From the NCBI GenBank assembly GCA_902786465.1, contig CADACQ010000002.1, positions 99,502-163,501 on the forward strand: a stretch of DNA of 64,000 nucleotides, in the 5' to 3' direction. Positions 39,400 to 48,660 of the stretch are shown here, in pieces. Below the pieces are notes generated by a model. It did not search any database. It saw nothing but the letters and a program-made list of their open reading frames with translations, and was not told the origin of the DNA. The number at the start of each line of letters is the position of its first letter. The stretch's first letter is position 1. A program made the translations under genes and the position numbers. The stretch is from an uncultured Eubacteriales bacterium. GTDB lineage: Bacteria > Bacillota > Clostridia > Christensenellales > CAG-138.

Positions 39400-40698
39400 T
39401 CAATCGCTGAATTTGTTCATGTCGCCCACGATCACCGTGATCGTCAGGTATTCCCCGTCCCGATACACGGTGAAGTCGATCGTGTCGCCCACCTTCAGGG
39501 AGCGCACGTACCCCACCACGTCGTCGTTGACGGTCACGATCACGTCGTCGACCTTGGTGATGATGTCGCCCACCTTCAGCCCGGCCTGGTCCGCCGGAGC
39601 GCCCTCGGTGAGCTCCTCGATGCGGCAGCCCACAGGCACGCCGTTCTCTGCCGCTGTCTCCTGATCCACCGCACGGATCTGGACGCCGATCCCGGGTCGG
39701 ACCATGCCGCCCTCCTGCAGGATCACGTTGGCGATCTCGATCACGTTCTGGATGGGCAAGGCAAAGCCGATGCCCTCCGCGGAAATGGCGTTGCCCCGAG
39801 AGTCGTATCCCGCGGTGACGGACTTGGCGCTGTTCATGCCGATGACCTGACCGGCCATGTTGATGAGAGGGCCGCCGCTGTTGCCAAAGTTGATGGCGGC
39901 GTCTGTCTGGAGATACGTGTTGACGAAGCCGTCGATATTGATCTCCCGGGCCGTGGCGCTGATGATGCCGAAGGTGACCGTGCCGTAGAGCTCATAGGCG
40001 CTGAGAGGGTTGCCAATGGCGATCACGTATTCGCCTACCCGGAGGGCGTTGGAATCGCCGATGGGCAGGGCGAGGTATCCCTCTCCCTCCACCTTCAGCA
40101 CGGCGATATCGGTGGTCACGTCCGCGCCCACCACCAAAGCAGGCTTTTTCTCCCCATCGCTGAAAAGCACGTCCACCGCCGCCGCGCCGCTGACCACATG
40201 GGCGTTAGTCAGCACATACCCGTTTTCCGAAACGATGAACCCGGAGCCGCTGGCGTACTCCTCCAGCTTTCCAGTGCGCAGATTGGGCTGATAGTGGATG
40301 ATGCCTACCACGGAATCGGAGGCCGCTTCCACCACATCGGGAATGGAGGCGAACACCTGCATCTCGCTGGGTTCCTGCACGTTCAGCTCCATCTTGGGCA
40401 GGTTTTCCAAGGTGCTGGGGTCCATGGTCGGCATGGGCGTCATGTCGATCCTCTCAGATGGTACGGGATCGATCCCCGGCGTGGGCGGGGCCGGCGTAGC
40501 GGGAGCAGCGCTGGCGTTCCGTTGAGACTGCATCGTCTCGCTTGGCTGGGCAAGGGCCGACTGTGCCCGCCGAATGCGGAAAAAGCCCGCGCCTACCACC
40601 ATGCACGCGATGAACGTGACACATAAAAGGATGGACAAACACCAGATCAGCGCAGATACGCCCTTATCCTGTTTGGTACGAAATTGTTCAGGTTCCAT
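39400..40698 (-). CDS. HtrA/DegP-like membrane-anchored serine protease
   Basis: The 432-residue protein has one N-terminal membrane anchor (about 16-38), a Pro/Ser-rich linker to about residue 85, a trypsin-like domain with the triad His in NAHVV, Asp in TTDIAVLK and Ser in GNSGGPL, then a C-terminal PDZ domain (GADQAGLKVGDII-like). It degrades misfolded proteins outside the membrane. Its start overlaps the histidine kinase stop by 11 bases, so the protease is probably coupled to two-component control of envelope stress. Confidence 0.94.
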   Translation of the reverse strand: MEPEQFRTKQDKGVSALIWCLSILLCVTFIACMVVGAGFFRIRRAQSALAQPSETMQSQRNASAAPATPAPPTPGIDPVPSERIDMTPMPTMDPSTLENLPKMELNVQEPSEMQVFASIPDVVEAASDSVVGIIHYQPNLRTGKLEEYASGSGFIVSENGYVLTNAHVVSGAAAVDVLFSDGEKKPALVVGADVTTDIAVLKVEGEGYLALPIGDSNALRVGEYVIAIGNPLSAYELYGTVTFGIISATAREINIDGFVNTYLQTDAAINFGNSGGPLINMAGQVIGMNSAKSVTAGYDSRGNAISAEGIGFALPIQNVIEIANVILQEGGMVRPGIGVQIRAVDQETAAENGVPVGCRIEELTEGAPADQAGLKVGDIITKVDDVIVTVNDDVVGYVRSLKVGDTIDFTVYRDGEYLTITVIVGDMNKFSD

Positions 40699-42136
40699 TT
40701 TTCCTGCCTCCGTCTGTCACACGCTTGAGCGTGTTGGCTTTTTCCAATGTAAAGGTGAACTGGGTCCCTTTGCCCCGGGCGCTCTTCACCGTGATGGACT
40801 GGCCATGGGCCTCGATGATCTTCTTCACGATGGCCAGGCCCAGCCCGGAGCCCACCTGCGGAGAGGGCGTGTGAGCCTTCTCCACCTTGTAGAACCGGTC
40901 GAAGATGTGGGGCACGTCCTCCGCCGGGATACCCACGCCCGTGTCACGGATGGTGACGTAGACCTCCTTGCGCAGAGCGTAGGTGGATACCCCCAGCGTC
41001 CGGCCCTCAGGGGAATACTTGATGGCGTTGTCGATCAGGTTCCGAAGGACCTGGGAGATCTGATTGCTGTCGGCGTAGACGTAGGCCTGCTCCGTGGAGA
41101 AACGCACGTCCAGCTCCATCCGCTTTTCGGAGATCCGGGCTTCGAAGGTGATGAGGGTGCGGCGGATGAGCTCGTTGATATCGAACACCTCGTAGTTGAC
41201 GGTGATGATCCCGCTTTCGATCCGAGCGAGGTCCAGAAGGTCGTTGACCATGGCCGTCATGCGCCGGGTCTCGGACAGCACGATGCCGATGTAGTTCTCA
41301 TGCTCCTCAGGCGGTATGGTCCCGTCCATCATGGCTTCCAGGAAGCCCTTCATGCTGGTCAGGGGGGACCTTAGCTCGTGGGACACGTTGGCCACGAAGC
41401 TTTGACGGGTGACCTCCAGGTTCTTCAGCTGGTCCGCCATCTCGTTGAAACTCTTGCCCAGCTGGGAGGCCTCGTCCCTGCCCTGAACGGGGATGCGTTG
41501 GGAGAAATCGCCCTTGGAGTAGCACTGGACGATATGGTTCATGTCCACGAAGGGGTTGATGATCCGCTTGGCAGTATAGTACGAGGAGAACAACACCACG
41601 AAAGCTGCCACCACACAGATGGCCAGCGTCCACAGCGCCACCTGACGAAAGGCTGTGTTCCAACGGGTGATATCGCTGTGGACCAGCAGCACGCCCTCCC
41701 GGCTCCCCTCGCCTACGCGAACGTAGACGGTGTATACGGGGAATTTTGCGCCGGAGAAGTATCGCTCCATGGCTTCGGGAAGGTTGCTGCTGCGGCGCAG
41801 CACGTCCGCCGCCCGGGTCTTTTCTGTAGGCAGGTCCACCAGGGACGCCCACTTTTCGTCGGTGTACGCGGATACGGTCTCCTGCGGATAGATCACCTGG
41901 ATAAGGAGTTTGCGCTCCTCGGTGAGCGGTTTCAGTTCCAGGGAAGAACCGCTGGTTTCCAGCAGGCGCGCCGCCTGCTGACCCTTTTCGACCAGGATAT
42001 CCTTCTCCATGCCAAGGCTCTGCATGCGGGAAACATATCCTATCCCCAGCCCCAAAATAAGCAACAGAGAAAGGACCGTCACACATTGCAGAAACAGCAT
42101 GCGGTCGAATATAGATTTGAAACGGATCTTCGCCAT
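40688..42136 (-). CDS. Two-component sensor histidine kinase
   Basis: The 482-residue kinase has a membrane segment near 12-33, an extracytoplasmic sensor of about 130 residues, a second segment near 165-187, a HAMP domain, then HisKA with the phospho-accepting His in FVANVSHELRSPLTS and HATPase motifs (NLIDNAIKYSPEG, DTGVGIP, GSGLGLAIVKKI). It resembles the PhoR/ResE/WalK class. It is 15 bases from the response regulator and overlaps htrA. The signal is unknown, but the protease neighbour suggests envelope stress. Confidence 0.94.
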   Translation of the reverse strand: MAKIRFKSIFDRMLFLQCVTVLSLLLILGLGIGYVSRMQSLGMEKDILVEKGQQAARLLETSGSSLELKPLTEERKLLIQVIYPQETVSAYTDEKWASLVDLPTEKTRAADVLRRSSNLPEAMERYFSGAKFPVYTVYVRVGEGSREGVLLVHSDITRWNTAFRQVALWTLAICVVAAFVVLFSSYYTAKRIINPFVDMNHIVQCYSKGDFSQRIPVQGRDEASQLGKSFNEMADQLKNLEVTRQSFVANVSHELRSPLTSMKGFLEAMMDGTIPPEEHENYIGIVLSETRRMTAMVNDLLDLARIESGIITVNYEVFDINELIRRTLITFEARISEKRMELDVRFSTEQAYVYADSNQISQVLRNLIDNAIKYSPEGRTLGVSTYALRKEVYVTIRDTGVGIPAEDVPHIFDRFYKVEKAHTPSPQVGSGLGLAIVKKIIEAHGQSITVKSARGKGTQFTFTLEKANTLKRVTDGGRKNGT

Positions 42137-42151
42137 GAAGGGGAAAAAACG

Positions 42152-42835
42152 TCAGGCGTGAATCTCGAACTTATATCCCACGCCCCAAACGGTCTTCAGC
42201 TGCCAGCTCTGACGCTCGCCCAGCTTTTCACGAATACGCTTCACATGCACATCCACCGTGCGGGAATCGCCGAAGAAATCGAAGCCCCAGACCTGCTCCA
42301 GCAGCTGCTCCCGGGTGAAGACCTTCCCCGCGTGGGAGGCCAGGAAGTACAAAAGCTCGATCTCCTTGGGGGGCATCTCCAGCTGGATGCCGTCCAGGAT
42401 CACGGAATAATTTTCCAGGGAGATGGACAGATCCGGCAGCACGATGGCCTTCTCCTGATCAGCGGCAGGGGCGCTGCGGCGGAGAACCGCCTTGATCCGG
42501 GCGATGAGCTCGTTGCTGTCGAATGGTTTGGCGATATAGTCGTCCGCGCCAAGCTCCAGGCCCCGGACCCGTTCGCCCGTATCGCCCTTGGCCGTCAGCA
42601 TGATGACCGGCGTGGGGGATTCCTGACGGATATCGTTGAGAATGGACCACCCGTCCCGACCGGGCAGCATCACGTCCAGCACCACCAGCGTGGGCTTCAC
42701 GCTGCGGAAAGTGGCCAGGGCGTCATAGCCGGTGGCACAGGTCGCCACGTTGAACCCGGCCTTCTTCAAATATAGCTCAATGATGGAAAGGATGTTCCGG
42801 TCATCATCGATCACGAGAATGGTGTTGTTATCCAT
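42152..42835 (-). CDS. OmpR/PhoB-type response regulator
   Basis: The 227-residue protein has a receiver domain with acidic DDD near 10-12, phospho-acceptor Asp in LVVLDVMLPG (about 54), MLTAKG and the Lys of AKPFDSNE, and a C-terminal winged helix with VFTREQLLEQVWG and RTVDVHVKRIREKLG. It partners the histidine kinase encoded immediately downstream and probably controls this operon and envelope genes. Confidence 0.95.
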   Translation of the reverse strand: MDNNTILVIDDDRNILSIIELYLKKAGFNVATCATGYDALATFRSVKPTLVVLDVMLPGRDGWSILNDIRQESPTPVIMLTAKGDTGERVRGLELGADDYIAKPFDSNELIARIKAVLRRSAPAADQEKAIVLPDLSISLENYSVILDGIQLEMPPKEIELLYFLASHAGKVFTREQLLEQVWGFDFFGDSRTVDVHVKRIREKLGERQSWQLKTVWGVGYKFEIHA

Positions 42836-42846
42836 AGGACCTCCTG

Positions 42847-43254
42847 TTACTCTATGCCGATCACCTGTATACCGTTCTCCTGCAGCAGCCGGGCTGTGAT
42901 CCCGTCTCCCGCGATCAGCGTTTTGGAGAACGTGCCGTCATATATCCACCCCGTTCCGCAGGATGGGCTTCTGTTTTGGAGCAGTGCTTGCGTCGCTCCG
43001 TAGGTCTGTGCCAGGGCCAGGACCGCCTGTGCGCCTTTTTGAAAGCATTCCGTTCGGTCCGTCCCGTTTCGGTCGACGACCTGCCCCGAAAGGATCTCGC
43101 AGGGCGGCCGGGGCGTGAGCAAACCGCCCAACTGCTCGGGGCAGACGGGGATGGCTTTCCCCGCCTTGACCAGCTCAACCACCTCAGCGCAGGGCCTGGA
43201 TTTCCCGTCGTATCGACAGGGAAAGCCGGCCAGACAGGCACTGACGATCATCAT
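42847..43254 (-). CDS. DUF523 family protein
   Basis: The 135-residue protein has the family pattern: MIVSACLAGFPCRYDGK at the start, VCPEQLGGLLTPRPPCE, and a cysteine in NRSPSCGTGWIYDGTFS. The conserved cysteines suggest a metal or cluster site. The family function is unsettled, and fusions elsewhere link it to DUF1722 and 2-thiouracil or tRNA sulfur chemistry. It starts the operon, 11 bases before the response regulator, with its own promoter. Confidence 0.9.
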   Translation of the reverse strand: MMIVSACLAGFPCRYDGKSRPCAEVVELVKAGKAIPVCPEQLGGLLTPRPPCEILSGQVVDRNGTDRTECFQKGAQAVLALAQTYGATQALLQNRSPSCGTGWIYDGTFSKTLIAGDGITARLLQENGIQVIGIE

Positions 43255-43284
43255 GGCATACTACCACCTATTTATAGTCATTGC

Positions 43285-43313
43285 ATTGTATCACATAAAC
43301 CGATATTTGTCCA
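43285..43313 (-). promoter_or_regulatory. Sigma-A promoter of the DUF523-two-component-htrA-mutS2 operon
   Basis: On the minus strand TGGACA (43313-43308) and TACAAT (43290-43285) are 17 bases apart with an extended -10 TGA. An AGGTGG site precedes the DUF523 start. Confidence 0.75.
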
Positions 43314-43447
43314 GTATGTGAACAGCTTGCTTTGAAATATTACATTTCGTGCTCCTTCGCCGGGCGATTGCAGTTTTTTCCTGTAATAAATCTGCGCAGC
43401 CAGGGAAAAGTAATCGCGAAAAGCAAAGCAAAGGAGGTGAAACGTAA

Positions 43448-43639
43448 ATGGCACGCAACAGCTCTATGGTTCCTGAAAACCAGGATAAGCTCGGCAACTT
43501 CAAGTCCGAGGTGGCTTCTTCCCTGAACATCAATCTGAAGCAGGGGTACAACGGCGATCTGACCTCCCGTGAGGCGGGCAGCATCGGCGGCGAGATGGTG
43601 AAGCGCATGATCGAGTACGCTGAGAAGAACATGCACTAA
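43448..43639 (+). CDS. Alpha/beta-type small acid-soluble spore protein
   Basis: The 63-residue protein has the SASP core: FKSEVASSLNINLKQGYNGDLTS and REAGSIGGEMVKRMIEYAEKN, the clostridial variant with the germination-protease and DNA-binding segments. SASPs coat spore DNA and protect it from UV and heat. A strong AAAGGAGG site precedes the ATG. I do not see a convincing sigma-G promoter with normal spacing. This is the best direct evidence in the window that the organism sporulates. Confidence 0.95.
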   Translation: MARNSSMVPENQDKLGNFKSEVASSLNINLKQGYNGDLTSREAGSIGGEMVKRMIEYAEKNMH

Positions 43640-43726
43640 CGAAACGGATTCGACCCGCGTATGGAAGCATACGCAAGCAACAACATGGCTGCTCGACCGG
43701 CGCTATGATAAGGATACAGGCAAGAG

Positions 43727-43756
43727 AAAAGCCCTCCCGTCAAGGAAGGGCTTTTT
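43727..43756. terminator. Bidirectional terminator between SASP and recG
   Basis: AAAAGCCCT-CCC (43727-43738) pairs with GG-A-AGGGCTTTT (43744-43754) with one mismatch. T-runs lie on both sides between the convergent genes. Confidence 0.85.
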
Positions 43757-45754
43757 TCAATTCATGGTGATGTTTTCCATGTGCCGGTAGCGATGCCGGG
43801 CCGCTTCGATGAGCTGATCGTTCTCGTAGGTGGGCAGGCTGTAGACTTCCGCCGCGTCCACCGACGCCGCCTCCAAAAGGGACACGGGACAGTCCTTCAG
43901 GAAGCCGTCCTCCCGTTCCTCCCCCGCCTGGCGGATGCCCATCAGGTCCCCGGCGCCCCGAAGCTCCAGGTCTCGCTCGGCGATCCTAAACCCGTCGTTG
44001 GTGTCCAGCATGGCCTGGAGCCGTTCCATGGCGGTCTTCTTCTGCTCGTAAACCACCAGATAGCAGTGGGCCTGCTGCGTCCCTCGGCCCACTCGGCCCC
44101 GGAGCTGGTGCATGGCGGACAGGCCGAAGCGCTCCGCCCCCTCGATGACCATATGGGCGGCCTGGGGCACGTGGACCCCCACCTCTATGACCGTAGTGGA
44201 GACGAGGATGGGGACTTCGCCGGCGTGGAACCTGGCCATGACGGCCTGCTTCTCCGCCTCGGACATGCGGCCGTGGAGCTTAGCCAGGGGCACGTCCCCC
44301 ACCAGTTCCTTCACCTCGTCGTAAACCTCGTCCACGGACAGGCCTTCCAGACCCTCGGTTTTTTCGATGAGGGGACAGACCACGTAGCTCTGCTCCCCTT
44401 CCCTGGCCCGGGCGGCCAGGTACCGATACATGTCCTTGCGCTTGGCCGGGCCCACCAGATGGGTCTTGATGGGCTTTCTGCCGGCGGGCAGCTCATCGAT
44501 GACGGACAGATCCAGGTCCCCGTACAGAATCAGCGCCAGGGTCCGGGGGATGGGCGTGGCGCTCATGACCAGCACGTCGGGCCGGACGCCCTTCTGCTCC
44601 ATGGCGGAGCGCTGGGCGACGCCGAAGCGGTGCTGCTCGTCGCAGATTACCACCCCCAGGCTATGGAAGCGGACGTTCTCGGAGAACAAGGCATGGGTGC
44701 CGGTGACGGCCTGCCATGCTCCGCTTTCCAGCTTTTGCAGGGTCTCCCGCCTCTCTTTGGCGGTTTCGCTGCCCAGCAGGAGCCCGCATCGGTCCCCAAA
44801 AAGGCTCTTCAGCGCCTCGTAGTGTTGACGAGCCAATATCTCCGTCGGGGCCAGCAGCGCTCCCTGACGGCCGTCTCGGGCGGCGGCGTACAGGGCGAAC
44901 AGGGCGATGCTGGTCTTGCCGGAGCCTACGTCGCCCTCGATCATCCGGTTCATAGGCACGGGCAGGGACATGTCCCGAGCTACCTCGAACAGCACCCGTT
45001 GCTGGGCGTGGGTGGGTTCGAAGGGCAGAGTCTTCAAGTATTCCGGCAGCGCCTCCTGGGCGGAGAAAGCTATGCCGTTCCGGCGCTTTCGCTCTGCCTT
45101 CAGCTCCTGAGAGGCCAGGAAATAGTAGAGAGCGTCCTCGTAGGCCCGGCGGCAGCGGGCGGCGTCCAGCTTCTGCCGATCTGTGGGAAAATGCAGGGCC
45201 CACAGGGCTTCCTGCCGGCCAGGCAGGTCCCGCTTCTCCCGCAGGGCCGGCGGCAGGGTCTCCTCAATGACGGCGCCTTCCAGGGCAGCCCGGATGCCGT
45301 CACGAAGGTTGGTCTGGGTCAGGCCCTTGAGGGTGTCGTACACGGGCACGATGCCCCGAAGCTCCCTGGCCAGCAGCGGGTTCAGCAAAGCCGGCGCGCC
45401 CTTCTCCCCCATATGGACCCGGCCCGATGCGATGTAAGTCTGACCCGGTTCCAGGCCCTTGCCGCGATAGGGCTGGTTGAAATAGCGAAGGGCCAGGCGC
45501 TTCCCCGCCGGATCCCGGCCATAGACGGTGACGGTGGTCAGCCCCTTGCGGGAATACCAGGAGGGGCCGGAGGTCAGCGTGACGCGCACGGAAGCCATCA
45601 TCCCGTCCTCCAGCTCCTCCACCGGGGTGCAGGTGGAGAAGTCCAGGTAGCTGCTGGGATAGTACGCCAATAAATCGCTGAGACTTTCGATCCCCAGCTG
45701 ACGCAGCAGCTCTATGCGCTTTGGTCCGATGCCCTTGATGTCCGCAAGCTCCAT
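43757..45754 (-). CDS. recG: ATP-dependent DNA helicase RecG
   Basis: The 665-residue helicase remodels stalled forks and Holliday junctions. The N-terminal wedge domain begins LADIKGIGPKRIELLRQLGI. The helicase core has Walker A GDVGSGKT, CDEQHRFGV, SATPIPRTLAL and QLRGRVGRG. The length is normal. The ATG at 45754 has no Shine-Dalgarno, and a terminator T-run ends only a few bases before it. It is downstream of the DAK2 gene, as in many Firmicutes. Confidence 0.95.
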   Translation of the reverse strand: MELADIKGIGPKRIELLRQLGIESLSDLLAYYPSSYLDFSTCTPVEELEDGMMASVRVTLTSGPSWYSRKGLTTVTVYGRDPAGKRLALRYFNQPYRGKGLEPGQTYIASGRVHMGEKGAPALLNPLLARELRGIVPVYDTLKGLTQTNLRDGIRAALEGAVIEETLPPALREKRDLPGRQEALWALHFPTDRQKLDAARCRRAYEDALYYFLASQELKAERKRRNGIAFSAQEALPEYLKTLPFEPTHAQQRVLFEVARDMSLPVPMNRMIEGDVGSGKTSIALFALYAAARDGRQGALLAPTEILARQHYEALKSLFGDRCGLLLGSETAKERRETLQKLESGAWQAVTGTHALFSENVRFHSLGVVICDEQHRFGVAQRSAMEQKGVRPDVLVMSATPIPRTLALILYGDLDLSVIDELPAGRKPIKTHLVGPAKRKDMYRYLAARAREGEQSYVVCPLIEKTEGLEGLSVDEVYDEVKELVGDVPLAKLHGRMSEAEKQAVMARFHAGEVPILVSTTVIEVGVHVPQAAHMVIEGAERFGLSAMHQLRGRVGRGTQQAHCYLVVYEQKKTAMERLQAMLDTNDGFRIAERDLELRGAGDLMGIRQAGEEREDGFLKDCPVSLLEAASVDAAEVYSLPTYENDQLIEAARHRYRHMENITMN

Positions 45755-45758
45755 GGTT

Positions 45759-45784
45759 TGAAAAAAGCCGCCGATGGGCGGCTT
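45759..45784 (-). terminator. Terminator abutting the recG start
   Basis: AAGCCGCC (45784-45777 on the minus strand) and GGCGGCTT (45772-45765) form an 8-bp stem with a 4-base loop, followed by a T-run. It ends about 5 bases before the recG ATG and 14 bases after the DAK2 stop. Confidence 0.82.
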
Positions 45785-45797
45785 GGAAAGTCTTTTC

Positions 45798-47453
45798 TTA
45801 GATCACCGAGAAATAGTAGCTGTAGAGGGGCTGTCCCCCGTTGCGGCTCATGAACTCGGACTCGGGGTACTTCTCCTCCAACCGGGCGATGAGGGCGTCG
45901 GCCCGCTCCTCGTCCACGTCCGCGCCGTAATACACGGTGACGGAGCATTCCTCGTCCCCCAGCTTCTCGATCATGTGCTCCACCAGCTCGAAGGCGGCTT
46001 CGTCCGCATCGGGGCTCACCGTGTTCAAATCCCCGTCCAGCATACCGATGAAGTCCCCCTGGTGGATGACCTTGCCATTGAGCTGGGTCTCCCGGACCGC
46101 GAAGGTCACGGAGCCGGAGATTACCTCCTGGAAGGCCTCGGTCATGTTGCTCACGTTGGTCTCCAAGGACTCGTCCGGATTGAAGGCCATGGCAGCGGCA
46201 ATGCCCTGGGGGATGGTCTTGGTGGGCAGCACCACCACGCGACAGCTGCAGAGGGCCGAAGCCTGGGTGGCCGCCAGGATGATGTTGCTGTTGTTGGGCA
46301 GGATGAACACGTTCCTGGCGTTCACCTGATGGACCGCGTTCACGATGCTGTCGATGCTGGGATTCATGGTTTGTCCACCGGAGATGATATGGTCCGTGGA
46401 CAGAGCCTTGAACACCTCGTCCACCCCCGCGCCGGAGCTGACGGAGATGAGAGCAAACTCCTTCTCGTTCCGCTTGCGCTGGGCGGCCAGCTGCCGGTTC
46501 TGCTCCCGCATGTTCTCGATCTTGATGCGGTCCAGCTCGCCGTAGCGCATAGCCATCTGCAGCACCTTGCCGGGGCAGTTGGAATGGACGTGGATCTTCA
46601 CCGTATCGTTGTCGCAGGCGCATACCACGGAATCGCCCACCCGCTCCAGATGCTTGCGGAACTGGTCCAGATCCTTTTCCTCGAAACCCTCGTAGAGATG
46701 GACGATGAAAAACTCGGTGCAATAGCCGAACTGGATGTCCTCCGCGCTGAACTCAGCGAAGTTGGCCGCTTCGGAGGTCTCCTTCTCCGCGGGCTTCTCC
46801 TCCGCGGGCAGCTCCTCGATATCCATCTCCCCGTTCATGGCCATAAGGAAGCCATGGTAGATGAACAGCAGGCCCTTGCCGCCGGAGTCCACCACCCCCG
46901 CCTCCTTGAGCACGGGCAGCAGATCGGGCGTCAGCCGAAGGGCTTCCTCACCCTTTTGGATGCAGGTGATCATCAGCGCTTCGCAGCCCAGCTGAGCATC
47001 CTCCTCCACCGCCTTCTGGACCTCGTCGGAGATCATGCGGGACACGGTGAGGATGGTCCCCTCCTTGGGCTTCATGACGGCCTTGTAGGCTGCCTTGGTG
47101 CCCTCCGCCATGGCGGCGGCAAAGCTGATGCCGTCCAGCTCCTCGTGGCCCTTGGCGGCCTTATAGAAGCCTCTGAACAGCTGGGAGAGGATGACGCCGG
47201 AGTTGCCTCGAGCGCTCCTGAGGGCGCCGGAGGAGACCTTGGCCATGACCTCTTCTACGGTGGCCGTCTCGGGCAGGTTTCGGAGGTCCTTGACGGCCCC
47301 CTGCATGGTCATGGACATGTTGGTGCCCGTGTCCCCGTCGGGAACGGGGAACACGTTCAACGAGTCCACCAAAGCCCGGTTCTTCTCAAGCAGCGCCGCG
47401 CCGGCCAGGAACATATCCCTGAGCAGGGCGCCGTCTATTCTATCAGTAATCAA
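45798..47453 (-). CDS. DAK2-domain/YloV-type fatty acid kinase-like protein (FakA-like)
   Basis: The 551-residue protein has an N-terminal DhaL/DAK2 domain with NVFPVPDGDTGTNMSMTM, GARGNSGVILSQLFRG-like motif (RSARGNSGVILSQ), and DSGGKGLLFIYHG. A central linker and a C-terminal DegV-like (DUF1949/FakA C) half with the NNSNIILAA segment follow. In Staphylococcus the FakA homologue phosphorylates fatty acids bound by FakB; no FakB/DegV gene is in the window. It is 21 bases after the Asp23 gene, the standard asp23-yloV pair. Confidence 0.9.
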   Translation of the reverse strand: MITDRIDGALLRDMFLAGAALLEKNRALVDSLNVFPVPDGDTGTNMSMTMQGAVKDLRNLPETATVEEVMAKVSSGALRSARGNSGVILSQLFRGFYKAAKGHEELDGISFAAAMAEGTKAAYKAVMKPKEGTILTVSRMISDEVQKAVEEDAQLGCEALMITCIQKGEEALRLTPDLLPVLKEAGVVDSGGKGLLFIYHGFLMAMNGEMDIEELPAEEKPAEKETSEAANFAEFSAEDIQFGYCTEFFIVHLYEGFEEKDLDQFRKHLERVGDSVVCACDNDTVKIHVHSNCPGKVLQMAMRYGELDRIKIENMREQNRQLAAQRKRNEKEFALISVSSGAGVDEVFKALSTDHIISGGQTMNPSIDSIVNAVHQVNARNVFILPNNSNIILAATQASALCSCRVVVLPTKTIPQGIAAAMAFNPDESLETNVSNMTEAFQEVISGSVTFAVRETQLNGKVIHQGDFIGMLDGDLNTVSPDADEAAFELVEHMIEKLGDEECSVTVYYGADVDEERADALIARLEEKYPESEFMSRNGGQPLYSYYFSVI

Positions 47454-47474
47454 GTTCGTATCCTCCCGCGCTGC

Positions 47475-47831
47475 TTAAACCACGCGGATCCCTTCTACAT
47501 GAATGTTCACGCTGTTCACGTTGACGCCGGTGACTTCCTCCACCCGATACTTCACGTTGCTCTTGCAGTTGGAAGCAACGGCGGGCAGAGAAACGCCGTA
47601 CTGCAGGATGACATACAGATCGATGTCCACCAGATTATCACCCACGGTGGTCACCTTGATCCCCTTCTTCAGGCTGTCCCTGCCCAGCAGCTCCGCCAGC
47701 GTATCGCCTGTGCGCTTCGAGCACATGCCGACGATCCCATAATTTTCCACAGCGGCATAGCCAGCCACCACGGAGACCAGGTCCTCCTGTACGGAGATCC
47801 TGCCGTATTCGTTTTTGACCTCAATCGTCAT
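47475..47831 (-). CDS. Asp23/Gls24 family envelope stress protein (YloU-like)
   Basis: The 118-residue protein starts with EVKNEYGRISVQEDLVSVVAGYAAVENYG and contains VDIDLYVILQYGVSLPAVA, the Asp23/Gls24 pattern. Such small proteins sit on the inner membrane face or in the cytosol and respond to alkaline or envelope stress. The asp23-DAK2-recG order is conserved. An AAAGGAGACG-type ribosome-binding site is present upstream. Confidence 0.92.
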   Translation of the reverse strand: MTIEVKNEYGRISVQEDLVSVVAGYAAVENYGIVGMCSKRTGDTLAELLGRDSLKKGIKVTTVGDNLVDIDLYVILQYGVSLPAVASNCKSNVKYRVEEVTGVNVNSVNIHVEGIRVV

Positions 47832-47898
47832 GCTGCGTCTCCTTTCCTTATTCCCTATACTGTGAGCTTACGCATGCCGGATGACCGGTTATGCCTGC

Positions 47899-48642
47899 TT
47901 ACTCCTCTTCGTCGGGCAGGTTGCCGTTGTGGTAGACCTCCTGCACGTCGTCGTTGTCCTCCAGATTGTCCAGGAACCGGTACACCTTCTCCACCGTCTC
48001 GGGATCGTTGATGTCCACGGTGTTCTGGGGGATCATGACCACCTCCGCCTTCAGGAAGGTATAGCCCTTCCCCTCTAGGGCCTCCCGGACCACCGAGAAA
48101 TCGGAGGGCGCGGTGTAGACCTCGAAGACGTCGTCCTGCGGCACGAAATCCTCGGCACCGGCGTCCAGGGCTTCCATCATGACCTCGTCCTCGTCCATGA
48201 GGGCGGTGCGCTCAATGATGATCTGGCCCTTCTTGTCGAACATCCAGGCCACGGAACCGGTGGCGCCCAGGTTGCCGCCGGCCTTGGAGAAGATGTGACG
48301 CATCTCCGCTGCGATGCGGTTCCGGTTATCGGTGACGATCTCCACATATACGGCCAGGTTGCCAGGACCGTAGCCCTCGTAGGTGATCTCCTCGTAGTTG
48401 ACGGAGCCCGCCTCACCGGCCGCCTTCTTGATGGAACGGTTGATGTTGTCGTTGGGCATATTGGCCGCCTTGGCCTTGGCGATCACGTCGCGCAGCTTGC
48501 TGTTGTTGGCGGGATCGGGGCCGCCGCCTTCCTTGACGGCGATGACGATCTCACGACCGATCTTGGTAAAAATCTTGCCGCGGGCGGCGTCGGTCTTTTC
48601 CTTCTTGTTCTTGATGTTTGCCCATTTGGAATGTCCGGACAT
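47899..48642 (-). CDS. YebC/PmpR family transcriptional regulator / translation factor
   Basis: The 247-residue protein begins [25 protein letters not shown] and contains [42 protein letters not shown] and [12 protein letters not shown], all YebC hallmarks. Members were described as transcription regulators, and recent work links them to resolving ribosome pausing at proline stretches. Its own AGGAGG site is present. It lies 67 bases upstream of the Asp23 gene on the same strand. Confidence 0.95.
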   Translation of the reverse strand: MSGHSKWANIKNKKEKTDAARGKIFTKIGREIVIAVKEGGGPDPANNSKLRDVIAKAKAANMPNDNINRSIKKAAGEAGSVNYEEITYEGYGPGNLAVYVEIVTDNRNRIAAEMRHIFSKAGGNLGATGSVAWMFDKKGQIIIERTALMDEDEVMMEALDAGAEDFVPQDDVFEVYTAPSDFSVVREALEGKGYTFLKAEVVMIPQNTVDINDPETVEKVYRFLDNLEDNDDVQEVYHNGNLPDEEE

Positions 48643-48660
48643 AGTAACCTCCTGAAAGTT

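Noticed and set aside
43255-43447. A sigma-G promoter for the SASP gene
   Set aside because: A CATTGTA at 43284-43290 resembles the -10 box, but the nearest -35-like GCATA is 23 bases away and the leader would be over 150 bases. The same bases form part of a better minus-strand promoter.
43657-43674. A hairpin GCGTATG-GAAG-CATACGC after the SASP gene as a terminator
   Set aside because: No T-run follows; the terminator at 43727-43756 is much stronger.
43781-45673. A 630-codon plus-strand open frame opposite recG
   Set aside because: This is a shadow of RecG, with no ribosome-binding site and no conserved motif.
45774-48011. A 745-codon plus-strand open frame running opposite recG, DAK2 and Asp23
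   Set aside because: It crosses three well-supported minus-strand genes and their gaps, is rich in Gly, His, Val and Leu, and has no family motif. It is a by-product of GC-rich codon use.
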